Notes: generated by a model from the sequence alone, not told the origin. A stretch of DNA of 59,665 nt from Rhynchosporium graminicola (GCA_900074885.1 FJUW01000027.1:486498-546162); one strand, 5' to 3'. Positions 34,700 to 49,689 are shown, numbered from the stretch's first letter. Numbers and translations are program-made.

Positions 34700-37600
34700 T
34701 TCGAGGCATAAAGATAATAAGTTACTAAGCTAGTAGTATAATAGGCAAGTTCGACAGCTACCTTAGCTAGTAGGATCGAAGATATAGAACGACGAAACGT
34801 ATAGCTAGTGCTACTAGTAGTATTAACTCTAAACGATATAATACGATCGATAACTCTACAGCTAACTATAGCTATAAAGTAACGTATACTAAAGCCCGAA
34901 AAGTTCGATAGTACTAACTTAGCCCTATACCTTTAATTCGAGGGTATCCTACGAGCGAAGCTAGAGATCGATACTATTACTATTAGTAATAAGAGGAAAT
35001 AAATATAATACGCGTTTAGCTATCTCTCGGGCGAGGCTACAAGCCGAATTTACCTATAGATAAGCTTTACCTAATAATAAGGGTAGTTAATAGTCGAAGA
35101 GCTATTTCAATAGATAGCTATTACTTTTCGCGATCTCTACTACTAATAGAAAGCTATAAGCTAGCTAAATAAGATTAAGGAAGGAACTTATCCTTTAAAT
35201 GAATTCTTTAATAATTTCAATTAGCTAATCCTCGAAGCAGAAGGATAGGATTAAGTAGATATAATTAAGAAGAGTTACTTAAAAGCTATGATTATTATTA
35301 CTTTAGTCTATAGTACTATCAGTATAAAGGAAGAATAGTCGTACGAAGAGTACTATTCGTAATTACGTATAGTTAGCGACTAGCTAGCTAAAGTTAAGAA
35401 GCTATCTATTAAGGTAGATTATTAGAAGCAGATATAAGGGCGGTCTCCTGCGACTAACTAATAAGTAATAGACTCGATAGATTAGGAAGTAACTCTTACT
35501 ATTACTATAGCTATAATAATAAAGAAAGAACCTTAATAAGAGAGCTCTATAGAGATCGAGAGACAGAAAGTAGAGCGGCTTTACCTCTACTATAGATAAG
35601 ATAGATATATAGTTCGTAACTACTATATAAAACTCGCTGTAAAGCCTGTAATTAAGAAGAAGAAAGGCTAAGTAATAGTAGCTAAGAAGAAGATAAAGAA
35701 GTTAAAGTTAAAGGAAGTTAAGATAGAAGGATCGAGCTCCGAGTTAGAGAACTTAGGAAAAGAATAGCTTTTATCTAAAATTGCTAATAGAAGTAAAAAG
35801 AGATAAAATAAGTAATAATAATAGAAGCTTAGGATTAGTTTAAGAATATAATAAATAGAGCTTCTTCCTTAGTATTTATAATAATTAATAAAGAGCATTA
35901 TACTAAGACTCTACTTAATACTAGATACCTTTTATATAGTATTATTAATTATTGCTTTATTACTTATTATTACCTCTAGTATTTCCCTATTTCTCTTATT
36001 AAAATAAGTTTATTCGAAGGAGAAAGAAGTCTTATTATAGAAATAGTAGTTATAGAGATAGATATCGATAAGTATAAGGAAGCTAGGGCTTTCATCTATA
36101 TAGTATTACGCTTAGAAGACTATAACCTGATTTTAGGACTATTATAGTTTAAAAGGAATAATATATATATAATCGCCTTAAAGTTATAATATTATATTAA
36201 TATTATTACTATAACCCTATATAACTAAGTATAAGAGCCGGACTATAAGCTAGACTGCTTTACTGTATTAGTAGTAGTATTTAATAAGCTTACTAGAGGA
36301 TAGTTATATAAGAAAGTATAAGTATTTACTATAAGTATAGTGGATATCTAGAAAGCTCTCATATTAAAGATAAAGATTAACTTACGAACGAAACTCTCTA
36401 ATTAGCTATATAAGTACCTCGACTTATATAATAATAATAAAGCAGATATATTACTATTACTATATAGTCCCGGAATTAACTATAAGATTAAACTCGAACT
36501 AAATAATAATAAGGAACTTATAGTACTCTAAAGCCCCCTATATAATATATCTTACGATAAACTCTTAGTATTATAGAAGACTCTTATAAAGCTCCTCGAT
36601 AAGGGATTTATTTGAGTTAGTAACTTACTTACTATTACTCTTATCTTATTTATAAAGAAACTAGAAAGTAGATTATAATTTTATATTAACTACTATAAGT
36701 TAAATCGAATTACGAAGAAGGATTAATACTTATTATTATTATTTTATAAGACTTTCCGGAATATTAAGAAAGCGAAATAGTTTATAAAACTAAATATTAC
36801 TATTACTTTTCATAAGATATATATTATTATTATTAATAAATAGAAAATAGCTTTTCGCATAAGATATAATCTATATAAGTAGCTAGTAACTCCTTTTAGA
36901 CTCGCGAATACCTTAAGTATATTTTAATAATATATTATTTAAGCTTTATACGATTACTTAAATAAATTCTATTTTACTTATATTAATGATATTCTAATCT
37001 ATATAGATAGTAATTACTATTATTACCGAAAGTAAATAACGAAAGTTATAATAAGATTACGCGAAGCTAAGCTATAACTAGATATTAATAAGTGCGAATT
37101 CGAAGTATAAATAACGAAATACCTTAGGTTCGTAATTAATATAAAAGAGAGTATTTGAATAGATCTTAAGAAAGTATAAGCGATCCGAGAATAAGAACTC
37201 CTGACTTTAGTAAAAGAAGTATAAAGCTTCTTAGGATTTACGAATTTCTACTAGATATTTATTAATGATTACTTAATAATCACGCTACTACTAATATAGC
37301 TTACTTATAAGGAGTAGCTATAGTAATAAGATAAAGCTATAGGTAAAGTATTTAAGAAGTTAAAAGATATATTTATTATTAGACTTATATTAGTATAATT
37401 TAACTAAACTAAGAAATAATACTTAAAATAAACTCTTCTAGATAAGTAGTAAGAGGAGTACTTATATAGTTCGATAACTAAAGATACGTATAACCTTATA
37501 TATTCTTCTCGAAGAAAAATATTCTAGCTAAATATAATTACGAAATCTATAATAAGGAAATATTAGTAAATATATATTATTTTAAGAAGTAGTGATACGA

Positions 37601-37800
37601 ATTAAAAAGTATATAAGAATTCTATATTTATACTAATTATAAGAACCTCGAGTATTTCATAATAATATAGTAGCTTCTAGAGTAGTAAGTATAATAATTA
37701 CTACTTCTCTTATAGCTTAATTATATAATTAGTTATATCCCTAGGAAAGAAAATAAGTATATAGATATACTCTTATAATATAAATAGAATATATGTCGTA
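34700..37800 (+). mobile_element. Ty3/gypsy element, RIP-inactivated and truncated (Gypsy-B)
   Basis: Gag-like sequence (KPEKFDSTNLALYL, about 34890) is followed by reverse transcriptase: KGFI at about 36602, KLNRITKKD, RYNLYK.LVTPFRLANT and YINDILIYID at 36979-37008, the RIP form of a YxDD box. RNase H follows to about 37760 and then breaks off. No LTR was found at either end and no integrase is present, so the element is cut, probably by insertion of the copia element. It is a different family from Gypsy-A and Gypsy-C by its RT sequence, and is more heavily mutated than either. Confidence 0.8.
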
Positions 37801-37810
37801 TAATTTCACT

Positions 37811-40800
37811 TGTTATATATAGTCACGTTATGTCTGATCACCTGCATAGCCTAGTATATGCTCATATAATCTCCTTATATATTTAAAGTAAGCTTTCTCT
37901 CTTTCTTCTAAGGAGATAATACTCTCTATAATTAATATTTTAGAGATAACTATAATTTTCTTATCTTCTAATTCCTCTAAGTGATCTTTCACCTCTATTA
38001 AAGCCTACCTTACTTTTATACTATAGTTAAGAGCTATATATTAATATATCGCTTTTAAAGCTACCTATTATATATATAGAAGTAAAGCTTCATTCTAGCT
38101 TTCGATTACTTAAGTTACCTATTTAGGCTTTTTATAATATATTAATTAATATTCTATAAAGCTTATATTAGCTTTTTAATAGCTTAACCTATATCTTTTA
38201 ATAATCCTTCTAACGATCTACTTAATCTAAGTAATAAGATAGTCTATAAAAAGCTAGAGTAATAGCTAGATTAGATCTCTTATATTTAATTTATAGCTAG
38301 AATAATTAAAGTATAATAATATATAGACCTAGATCTACTAGACTAGATCTCCCTTGCTAAGCTTCTTTAGTTCCGACTATAATAGCTATAAGAGATCGCA
38401 GATAGCGAGAATCGAAGCTCTAAAGCAGACTATAATATAGAAATAAAGGCTTAGGAGCTTAAATTAGTTTAATAAGTTAAAAAGCAGATCTCCGAACTAA
38501 CTAGAAGCACTCGAGATATAAGTTAGGTACTCGATCTAACTTTAGTACGCCCTATTCTAGCTAAACCTAAGAAACTCGCTATATGATATTTTATCTCTAG
38601 TAAATAGAAAGATCTCTATACTAGCTTTAGAATAAATCGACCGATCTCCTAAGTAACTTATAATCTCCTTATTAAAGCGGTAGGAGATTCTAAATATAAG
38701 TTAAGCTTTCTAGGGAATATCTTAGATAAGAATATAAAGTAAAATAAAAAGAAAGTAGAACTAGTTATAGTACTTTTCTTAGATAATAATTAGGAGCTTA
38801 TAGAATTACTTAGGATCTATCTAGTTAGAGAAGAAGCTTATTCTCTTTCTTAATCTACCTTTTATAATAACTATAGAGTTATTAATCTAATTAATAATTA
38901 TAATCTCTTAGTTAAAGGATCTTTTATTAACTTAAGGATTAATAATTATATAAAGAGTAGAACCTCCTAAATCCTAATTAGTAAGCGCGGAACTTATCTA
39001 ATAAAAAGAGTCCTTATAAGACTAGATAGAAAGTACTTTAATCTTAAGCTCTATAATATTATAGTAATAGATAGTTTTTATACTAATATTATCTTAGAAG
39101 CTTAATTATTAGACTTAGGGATCTAGTATTATAGATTAGACTATACTTTACGCTAAGGAGAAGAAGGAATCCTATAGATCTCTTATCTAGTTATTCGAAA
39201 GCTTAAACGAAAATAGAATCTTATATTCTTTAAATATAAGATTTATTTAAACTATTAACTTTTAAAATAACTCCCTCCTTTAAGTGTAATAAGTATAGTA
39301 ATCTACTTTATATAGATATACTTATCTCTAGATTTATCTATTAAGAAATCTATTATAAAATTAGCTTAAAGAGTAATTAGTAGAAAGGATTCTAAGAAGA
39401 TATAGTATCTAAGAGCTAGTTATCTTATACTAGACGCTCTTAGGAAGCTTATAAGCTACGCCTAAGGAGTAGTAATTACTAAAGGAGTAAGAAGGTATAA
39501 ATATAAGTATTATATAATTATATATACTGTGACGCTTGCTCTAGAAAGGTCTCAAAACTACCTGAGTAATAAGACCTCATATTACTATGAATATGAAGTA
39601 GTAAGAATCACTTGAGAATCTATAACTAAGGAGTGAAGAAGTAGAGAGAGAAGGAAAGTATATACATGAAAAGGGGCCCCTAAACTCTACTCGTGTAATC
39701 TCGCTTAGCAGTAAGTGTTTCTACCAATAGGGAGAGACCTCCAAACCTGACTAGTCGTCACATATACTTTATAAAGGATCTTCAGATAGCTACTAGAAAG
39801 AAAATCCCCTTATTTATTTTAGAGGATAATATAGGATTTATTCGACTTTCTAGTATACTAGAGGAGATTATAATTACTTCTAATTAAGTGTAAGTATAGT
39901 AGACTAATTATTACTTTTACTTTAAGAACTAAGAAATATAAAAGTCTTTAAGTATCTCGAAGCTTTTAAAGCTTAAGTAAGAAGGTAATTTAGCCTCGCT
40001 ATCTATATATTTAAATATAATCAGAAGAAGATAGTTATAATAATTTAAGGATTTATATATTATTAGAAGTAATATTTAAAGCTCGGAATTAAAATCGAGC
40101 TCTTACTAGCTTATACGTATAAGCTAAATAATAGAATCGAAAGAGTAGGATCGGAAATAATATCTAAAGGAATTTATATGTAACTATTAGCTAATCTCCC
40201 GGATTTCCTAGGTCTTAAGTACGCTTTAACTATTACTTATCTATTTAATAGATTACCTAAGAGAGGGAATAATTAGAGATTACCTCTTAAAGAGAATAAT
40301 AGATAGTTTTATAACTATTTCCGATTTTACGATTTAGCTATTTTTACTTATCTAACTATCGATTTCAGATTAAATTAGAGCTTAATTTATATATATAGAT
40401 ATAAAGTATACTTATTTTAATAAAGAAAAGAATAAAAGAATAAGAAAATTAAGTATTTAAAATCTTAGCGAGAGCTTATATTAGGTATTTAGTAAGCTAT
40501 ATAGCTTCTAATATCTAAAAGATCTAAGTTCCTATACTCTAAAGGATTATTATTACGCGGAATATATATTTTAATAAAGACGAATTCTATATCTCTTCTC
40601 TAGAGGAAAGAACTATAATTACTAAAGAGAAAACTTAAATAATCTATAATCTTATTAAAAAAGCTGAAATTTAACTAGTTTAGATTAAGCTTCTTAATAG
40701 TATTTCAGAAGATATCTCTAAAGAAGTCTCTTTAGAGATTAAGTTAAATAAAAGAAGATTAGAAGATTTCCTTAATCTTTTAGTTTATTTAGTAGAAGCT

Positions 40801-41613
40801 CGTGATACTCGAGAGAGTTAGAATCTAAAGGTAAAAGGAACTAATAACTCTTCTAGAGATTAGCTTATTTTCACTAGCCTTTAGACTCTAGATACTACCT
40901 TATTAGTAGATATATATAATAAAGAGATAGTAAGGTAAAGCTATTATATATTAATCCTAGAGCTTACGATAGGTATAGTATAGAGCTTAGGGAAGCTAGC
41001 TATAAGTAAGGAAATACTACTTATAGACTACGAAAGGGATATATAAATTAAGAATAAGCGATATACTTATTTCTTAAATAATTAAGTTACTAAAGAGTAC
41101 CTATATCTTCTAATTAAGTTACTAAAGAAGTACTTATATTAATAATACCTTAATTATCTAGGATTAAGGTTCGAATCCTATATAAACCTCTACCGGAGGG
41201 GTACTAAGTGATTCTCGATTATTTAACTAATAGGTTAGATATAGAATTAGATTCGATTAGATCTTCTAATAACTCTATCGAGAGATTATTAGAAGTTTAA
41301 AGCTTAAATTCTAAAAAGAAGCTTTTAAAAGCTAAGAAGAAAGCTATAAAGAAGCTTAAGTATCTAAAGAAAGTAAATAGTACTTTAGTATTTCAAGTAC
41401 TAAGTATTATAATAAACTCTAAGCGTATAGAGAACTCTTATCGAAAGATTAGAGGTAAAGAAACTTAAGGTACTTAAGTTAAGAGCGATCTCTCTTATAA
41501 GGAACTCTAAAATAATCCTAAGTTATAAATAGATCCTTAAATCTGTATACTTATACCTAATTAATATATAGAATAGAAAGTTCCTTAGACTTAAGAATAA
41601 TATATAAAGTAAT
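37811..41613 (+). mobile_element. Ty1/copia element remnant, RIP-inactivated
   Basis: Integrase can be read through stops: AYTYKLNNRIER (about 40108-40143), the RIP-altered PYTPQQNGVAER-type motif; then a LPKRGN segment (about 40245-40270); and the C-terminal ARAYIRYLV..YIASNI plus NKDEFYI (about 40460-40590), as in copia proteins. Gag- and protease-like sequence lies upstream. A TGTTA at 37811 starting a less mutated segment may be the 5' LTR start (weak). The element is interrupted by a solo LTR (39528-39762) and then by Gypsy-C at 41614. No copia RT was found in the window. Confidence 0.7.
39528..39762 (-). repeat. Solo LTR of Gypsy-A with target duplication
   Basis: 235 bp with unmutated ends TGTGACG...CGTCACA, flanked on both sides by the 5-bp target duplication TATAC (39523-39527 and 39763-39767). 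The orientation is that of the LTR at 23-257 and 50053-50287. It retains many CA and TG dinucleotides while the surrounding copia sequence has almost none. Confidence 0.92.
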
Positions 41614-41881
41614 TATGATAACAGCTTACCTGAATGTCACATGAGAAGAAGGATAGATAAGAGGGCCTAAGTTCATAGGTATCCCGGCAGAACTAGTATC
41701 TGACCCGGTATAGTATCGGACTAGTACTAGTATATATATATAAGGTGCCTTATACTCTATCTCTCTTCTTCTTCCTTCCTTATCTTTTTGTTTTCTTTAT
41801 AGTAGACTATATAAGATCGCTCTTAGCCTCTCTACTTATTTATTCTTACTTATATACTACCTTAAGTCTTATATCGTTATA
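41614..41881 (+). repeat. 5' LTR of Gypsy-C
   Basis: 268 bp, starts TATGATAACAG, ends CGTTATA. Every difference from the 3' LTR in the first 21 positions is a C/T or G/A transition, as RIP predicts; the common ancestor would begin TGTGACG. Confidence 0.9.
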
Positions 41882-44800
41882 TTAAATAAAAAGATTAAGA
41901 TAGCCGGAGATAACTTACTATAATATCTTACTATTAAGTTAGTTATTCGATAACTACTTATATATAGCCGAGATACTAGAGATCTCTCGGATAACTATGA
42001 GTTAGGGTTTAATTTAGCTTATCGTAAATAGTATAATAGAGGAGGTCTTCGCTAACGCTCCTTTAATAACCCCCTTAGTATAAAGGAATTATAGATAGAT
42101 TTTGAAGAAAGTATAATAAATACTCCGGAACTTTGACCTCTATATATCGCTACCGAAATAGCCTTAATATACCTCTTTTTAAGCTACTATTATAGCTCTT
42201 AACTAATAAACTAGAGACCCCTCTAGTTCTAGGGGGACCTAACGCGACTCCCCTGCTCTACCTCCGAGCTTAATCTGTTATACCCTTCCTTACCCTAAAT
42301 ATCTCCTACCCTAGAGAATATTAATACCTTATTAAGGAAGTACCGACTAAGAGGGAAAGGAAAATAAAAGTGAAATTCACTAGGAGTATAATCGCTAAGT
42401 ACTCTTACTACTGCAGGTGACTCGAACCTGATCTATTCCCTCTTATAATAATTAGTAGACTAGGAGGAAAAGAATAACTCTCTAGAAGATACTATAGATA
42501 GACTAATCTCTATATAAGATAAGTTCCTTATAGGAGTCCCTCGCTTATCTTTAACTCTCCTATTAGAACTAATACTATAATCTCCGCGTATTCTAGAGTT
42601 TAATAAGCTAATAAACTCTATTCTAATATATAGTACTAAGAGAGAGGATACTATTCCTAATAAACTATCTCCTTTCCCCGGCGCCGAATCAGTAGAGTTA
42701 CGCTCTAGGAAGTCTTATCTTACTAAGAAGATCCTGCCCCTAGATAATAGATCGGACTCTACTTTCCTCTAATAGAGAGTATCGATACGAGACCGGCTAG
42801 CTATAAACGCTAACTATTACTCTATAGACTTCTTCTAGCGCGTTCTCGTATAGGAGCTAGTTACTAGATTAGCTAAAGAGTATCTTACGCTTTAGTACCT
42901 TACTAACGAGTTTAAAACTAGCGATAAAATAATCTCTTTACTAGAAGAGAACTTCCTTACTAGTTTAGAAGAAGATAACTATTATAACGCTTTCTACTAC
43001 TTAGAAATATAATAACTTAGTTATATACGCGAGACTTTCGCTGAGTTTCGTAATCGATTTCAAAGCGCTATTATCTAAAGTAAAGTTAAAAGGAAGAAGT
43101 AGTTCTTTTATATATAAGATAAGATTATACTATCTTTACGCGCTTTAACTCTTATTATTAAACTAACGTAGAATAAGGATTACGCTTCTATAGTTAGATC
43201 CTTACTTTCTTTTAATACCGAATATCGCTATAACTTAGAATATACTTATCCCGAGAAAGCTATTACTCCGGTATAATACTATAAGCCTACTATTACTACT
43301 ATAACCTCTACTAGTTCTACTCCTTACCGGTCCTTAAGCTTAGCCCCTCGATAAACTACTCTTATACTATACGTATATACCTTTACCCTAGTATAGTCTA
43401 GTACTCCTTCCGCGCTAAAACACTCTATTACCTTAACCGGAGAACCCTTTAGGTATTATAGTTATAGATAGCTTAGTTATATTAAGCTAGATTACTCTAA
43501 CTTACTTAAGGTTTAATTAATCGACGAATTTCCAGAAGAGGATTAAGTAGCTAAGGAAGTAGTAGAGGATATACCCTCTGAATCTGGATAAATACTAGAG
43601 GGAAATAATAAGACTTAGGTAAAAACTCCTTCTTAGGTCTACGTAAGTATAATCTCTCTAATCTGGATCTTAACTCCTTAATAGGAGGTAAGTAATTTAT
43701 ATACTCGACTATAGTTAGTATAAATAGGCTAGGAGTTTCTATAAGTAGCTTAATTAATACTAGAGCGAATAGTTATCTATTTATTAATCGTACTCTTACT
43801 AGATAACTATTAGGGGCCTTTAGTATTAAAATCGAGCTATTACCTTATTCTATTCTAATATATAGTTTCTAATAGTTTATTAGAACTTATATTACTTATT
43901 TTATATATTTATACTTTTCTATTAATAGTAAGCGTATTTATAACTACTTTTTTATTCTTCTCGATTTAGAATAATAAGATATAATTATTAGTATTAAATA
44001 GATATAACGATTTCAGGTTAAGCTAGATACGCTTTACTATAAGCTACTATAGTCGGAACGCTATCTAGCTACTCTCTAATATAATAAGGAGATAATTATA
44101 ACTTTATTACCTTATAAACCTAGTATTAATTAATCTTACTAAATCGATACTAACGCGCGGGACTTAGCTATAAACTAGCTAGACTAACGCTAATTATATT
44201 AAATAGTAGTATTATAGTAAATTAACGTATTATCCTTACTCTTTAACTTATTTCCGCTTATTACTAAGGAATCCGAACCCCTTTCCGCTCTGAATTTATC
44301 GAGAAAAGTACTTGCGCTGAAACTCTATTATAAGTACTTCTCTTAACCTCTAAGGATCTAGAAACTAGTTCTGATTTATTAAATTAGTACTATAGCTTTT
44401 TATTTTAATATAAAATATAAAAGTTCCGAATTATTTTTTACTAGTATCTACGAGATAGACTACCTCTTATAAGACTATCTAAATAGCGACTCTCCTAAGG
44501 ATCCTAATACTAAACGACTCGTAGCCGAAAAGCTACCGGAATAATATTATACTCTTAAGGAAGCCTTTTCTAAGTAGGATTCTAATATTCTTCTACCTTA
44601 TTACTTATACGATTATAGAATTATCTTAGAAGAACTATTACCTAACGTATATTCGCTCTTATATTAGTAATCTACGGACGAACTATAAGTAACTAAGGAG
44701 TACTTTATAGAGAACCTAGATAAGGGATTTATTAAATCTAGTTAAAGTCCTTTTATATTACTTATATTATTTATTAAGAAAGCTAATAGAGGATTACGCT

Positions 44801-46145
44801 TCTATATCGACTATCGTAAGCTTAATACGATCACTCGAAAGGATTCCTACCTAATACTTAGGATCGATAAGCTTTTAACTCGTGTATCTAAAGTAGTAAT
44901 CTTTACTAAACTAGATATCTAAGTAGTATTTAACTATATCTATATAGACCTCGAATCCGAGGAGTATACTACTTTCCGAACCTGTTTCAGATCTTATAAA
45001 TATAAAGTACTACTTTTTAAGCTCTATAATAGACCTAGTACGTACTAGCGATATATGAATAATATACTACTAGACTACTTAGATAACTTCTATATAGCTT
45101 ACCTAAATAATATTCTTATATACTTAGAAACGCTCTAGGAATATAAGGAATATATTAAATTAGTACTATAATACTTAATAAATACTAGACTCTAAGTAGA
45201 TATTAAGAAAAGCGAATTCTATATTACTCGGACTAAATACTTTAGATATATTATTATTACTAACGGAATTAAGCTAGATCCTAAGAAGGTAATACTATTA
45301 GTAAACTAGAAGTACTCCGAAATAATAATAGCTATGAAATCCTTCTTAGGATTCTATAGGTTCTATTATTAATTTATTCGGAATTTCAGCCTTATTACTA
45401 AACTTCTCTTAGTGCTTACTTAGCTTATAGTATTATAGAATTTTACTAACGATTATAAGAAGTCCTTCGACGATTTATATTAATAGCTACTATTAGTATA
45501 GAAACTATATTATTTCGACTCTGAGTTATAAACTAAACTAGAAACTAATACCTCTAATAGTATAATAATTAGAGTTATCTTCTAATTATATAAAGATAAC
45601 TAGTAGTATCTAATTAGATTCTATTCTTACGTTCTTAATAGATATAAACTAAACTAGAAGATCTATAATAAGGAGCTATATACTATTATTAAGTCTTTCC
45701 GGAAATAGAAACTAGAACTTATATCTTTACGATATTATACTAGCGTATATATAGACTATTAATCCTTAGAATACTTTATAATTACTAAGGTCCTAACTAG
45801 TAAGTAAGCTAGATAGATAGAATTCCTTTCCGAATTTAACTTTTAAATTATATATACGCTTAGTAAAGATAACGCTAAAGCTAATATCCTTAGCTATAGG
45901 GAATAAGATCTAAAGATATAAGAATAATAGAAATAAGATAATAGATCTCGGGTTTTATTACTTCTAGACTACTTAGACCTTAGGATTAATACGGAACTAG
46001 CTAAGTATTATATCGATTAAATTAGTTATATATACTTAATATTACTAGGGACTAATACGTTACTAGAACTTATACGTAACTCTTTTAATTTAATCGAGAA
46101 ACTATACTAATTTAACTGAGAATTATTCTCTAAGGAACGAAATAT

Positions 46146-47278
46146 ATTAAGAGATAGCTATACTATTAATAATAGTTTACTACTTTATAATAGTTATCTA
46201 TACGTATAACGCTATATTCTACTATATACTTATTTAATTAGTAAAGTCTATAATTAAGTTTCCTTTACTTATCTAAACGCTTATAAGACTACTGAAATAA
46301 TTTCTATTTATTATTACTAGAAAGGACTTGTATTAGACGTGAAATAGTATACTTATAATTACTACTTCTACTAGTACTCTTATCCGAAATAGACGAAATA
46401 GTAAGGATTCCTCTACTTATTACTAGTACTTAGCTACTTTATATAATACTTAGCTATAGATTTTAAGGACTTCCCGCTTAATAACTAAGGATTTAATAGG
46501 ATATTAGTATTTATTAACTACCTAGGGAAAGACTCCGTATCGATATTATACTACTATAATATCGATACCCGCAGGATAGCGATATTATTTATCTAATAGA
46601 TATATTATTTCGGATATACTCTTAAGTTAATTATATCTGACTAAGGAGCTTAGCTAGTCTTATCCTTCTAGTAAGAGTTTTACTATATAATTAGAGTTAA
46701 GGTTAAGCTCTNATTAAGAGATAGCTATACTATTAATAATAGTTTACTACTTTATAATAGTTATCTATACGTATAACGCTATATTCTACTATATACTTAT
46801 TTAATTAGTAAAGTCTATAATTAAGTTTCCTTTACTTATCTAAACGCTTATAAGACTACTGAAATAATTTCTATTTATTATTACTAGAAAGGACTTGTAT
46901 TAGACGTGAAATAGTATACTTATAATTACTACTTCTACTAGTACTCTTATCCGAAATAGACGAAATAGTAAGGATTCCTCTACTTATTACTAGTACTTAG
47001 CTACTTTATATAATACTTAGCTATAGATTTTAAGGACTTCCCGCTTAATAACTAAGGATTTAATAGGATATTAGTATTTATTAACTACCTAGGGAAAGAC
47101 TCCGTATCGATATTATACTACTATAATATCGATACCCGTAGGATAGCGATATTATTTATCTAATAGATATATTATTTCGGATATACTCTTAAGTTAATTA
47201 TATCTGACTAAGGAGCTTAGCTAGTCTTATCCTTCTAGTAAGAGTTTTACTATATAATTAGAGTTAAGGTTAAGCTCT
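46146..47278. other. Contig join with repeated 566-bp overlap (N at 46712)
   Basis: 46146-46711 and 46713-47278 are the same sequence on either side of a single N. I find one difference (gcagg against gtagg, at about 46571/47138). This is the pattern of two overlapping contig ends placed side by side without merging, not of a biological tandem repeat. Confidence 0.88.
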
Positions 47279-48232
47279 TTACCTCTTTCTATTAATAAAC
47301 TAATAGATAAATAGAGATTATGAATTAGTATATTAACTAATACTTTAGACTTTTTATTAATTATTACTAGAGTAACTAGGGCGAACTACTACTGATAATA
47401 GACCGCGCTTAAGTAACCTTACCTTATGACTCTATTAGTATAGCGCTATATACCCTTAAATATAGTATATTACTACGGAATAGCTAGGACTAGAAGTAAC
47501 TTACCGGATCGATACTATAAGAGAAGCTTAATTATACTAATACTAAATCTCTAGCTAAACGTGCTAAATCCGCTATCGAGGTTATAAAAGCTAATATACT
47601 AGCTACTTAGTATAAGATAAGCGCTATAACTGACCCGAAACGGTATAGTATTAACTAGGAAGTTAAAGATAAGGTATTTCTCTTTATAAGGAACCTTAAG
47701 AATTACTAGCTAAGTAAGAAGCTATCTAGTCTCTAAGTAGGACTATACTAAGTTCTAGCTAAGATCAGATACTCCTATAAGCTAGATCTACTCCCGGGAT
47801 CTTCTATTTATAATATATTCGCTCCCGAATTACTCTTTAAGGACTCGGACGACTTATTACTAGGCTAGGAGTTATAAAACCTATCGCTAGAGGTTATTAT
47901 TACTTAAGAAGAGTAGGAGTTATAAGATATACTTACTATACGGCTCTTAAGAAGTAATCTGAAGTATTAAGTTAGCTAGCTAAGCTATAACTCGGACCTA
48001 ACTTAGTATAACGCTTCCGACTTAATAGGTACTCCGTATAAGCTTAGAGACTTCTATACTATTAACTTAAGTAAACCTAGACCTCTATATAAACTAGAAT
48101 AGTAGATTAAGGCCTAGGAAGATAGAATAGATAACTATAGTTATTTAGAGGATAATAAGCTATTATAGTTACTAGTATTAGAATTTATTATGAAAGATAA
48201 TCTCCTGATTATACTCTATAATAATACTATAT

Positions 48233-48469
48233 CTAAAACTCTACTTCTTTAACTATTTCTACTTTACTAGCTTTCTCTCTTAAGTTCTCTAGAGCTTCTA
48301 GTAAATCTAGAATATCTAGAACTAGAACTACTATATCTAACTCCTTACCTAAATCTACTAATATAGCTTTAGTAATAGACCGAGTATAATAGCTAATCCT
48401 ACGGGCTTTCTTCTTTAGAGAGGGTCCGGGAGTATCTAGATCTAATACTATCTCTGAACTAGAAAGCAA
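48233..48469 (-). pseudogene. Antisense 78-codon open frame in the 3' region of Gypsy-C
   Basis: The longest ATG-initiated frame in the whole right-hand AT-rich block, on the strand opposite to gag-pol and downstream of integrase. It encodes a charged, leucine-rich segment (LDILDLLEALENLREKASKV) that could form a helix. It could be the surviving start of an accessory antisense gene or chance openness on the RIP-mutated opposite strand; I cannot assign a function. Confidence 0.35.
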
Positions 48470-49689
48470 ATTCCTCTTTCCTTTAGTATTAGATATTATA
48501 GCTTTAAATATAGCTTTCTTTATAAATTCCTATATAATACTATTTAACTTTTTTATTTACTTTAATATTATTTATATTATTAACTTAGATTTCGCCGAAT
48601 TTATTATTAAAAGATCTAGATCTTATATCACGTTAGTATTATACTAGTATCTAAGGATTTAAGATCTTAACTTATTACTTTAATAAACTCTAACTCTTTA
48701 AATACTTTCTCTATAGAACGCCTTAAAGCTTAAGTCTCTGCTAATTATATAGTAGTAATCTCTAATATAGTAGTAGGAGTAGCAGATTTCGCAAGATAAT
48801 AGATCCGATTAATTACCTTATAAGTAGCTACGATACTACCCCGATTTAGCTCCGCGTCCTTAGCTTCGCTACTAGGAAGTAACCCGGATAAAATAGTATA
48901 CTCTATATTAATATAGTTAAGTAACTATAACGCGTTAATATATATACTTACGTTTAGGTTCAAGTAACCTATAGGCTCGTAACTGCTCTTTAACGCTATA
49001 TAATACTTATAAAGCTTAGAGTTAAGCTTATTAAATAAGTATAAGAGTTCTAAAATAGGAGTATTATTATACTTTATCTTAAGGAAGGCGCGAATATACC
49101 GCAGGTAATATATATAATACGCTACTGAAAGAGTACCAGTAGGAACTAGTAAAAGTACTATAGGAGTTAGCGTTATAGATCTATAAAACTTTTATATTAT
49201 ACTTAAGGACTATCCCTAAAACTAAGATAGGAAACTTACTTATATTAAGAGAAGAGTTAATTAGGTCGATTAATATATAAGATTATAGTAGACTACTATA
49301 GTAGTTAGTAACGATACTTACTCTAGAAGCTGTATCGTAGTCTAAGGAGAATAAACTTATAAGTTAAAGTAGTTATCGCAGTTGAAAAGGAAAAGCTCTA
49401 ATATTAATAAACCCTTTCTTTTATATACCTTACGCCTTACTTAAACTCGACTCTTATTATAAATAGATAAAGTAAATACTACTTATCGCCCGATTTAGAA
49501 GCTACGACTAATATAGTACTATTATAGCGATATAACTAGTTAGAACCTGATAAAGAATTTACTATTACTAAAGAGCGGCTAGCGCTTATTACGCGAATAT
49601 CGACGAAAATAGTTATAATAAAGACTAATTCTAATATAAAACTATAACCTTCTAAGCTTAGAGTTAAGCTCTTCTTAGGGGGGGGGTAA

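Noticed and set aside
34511..34711. 66-codon frame in the AT-rich block
   Set aside because: It starts inside the second unit of the 168-bp repeat and continues into Gypsy-B leader sequence; no domain.
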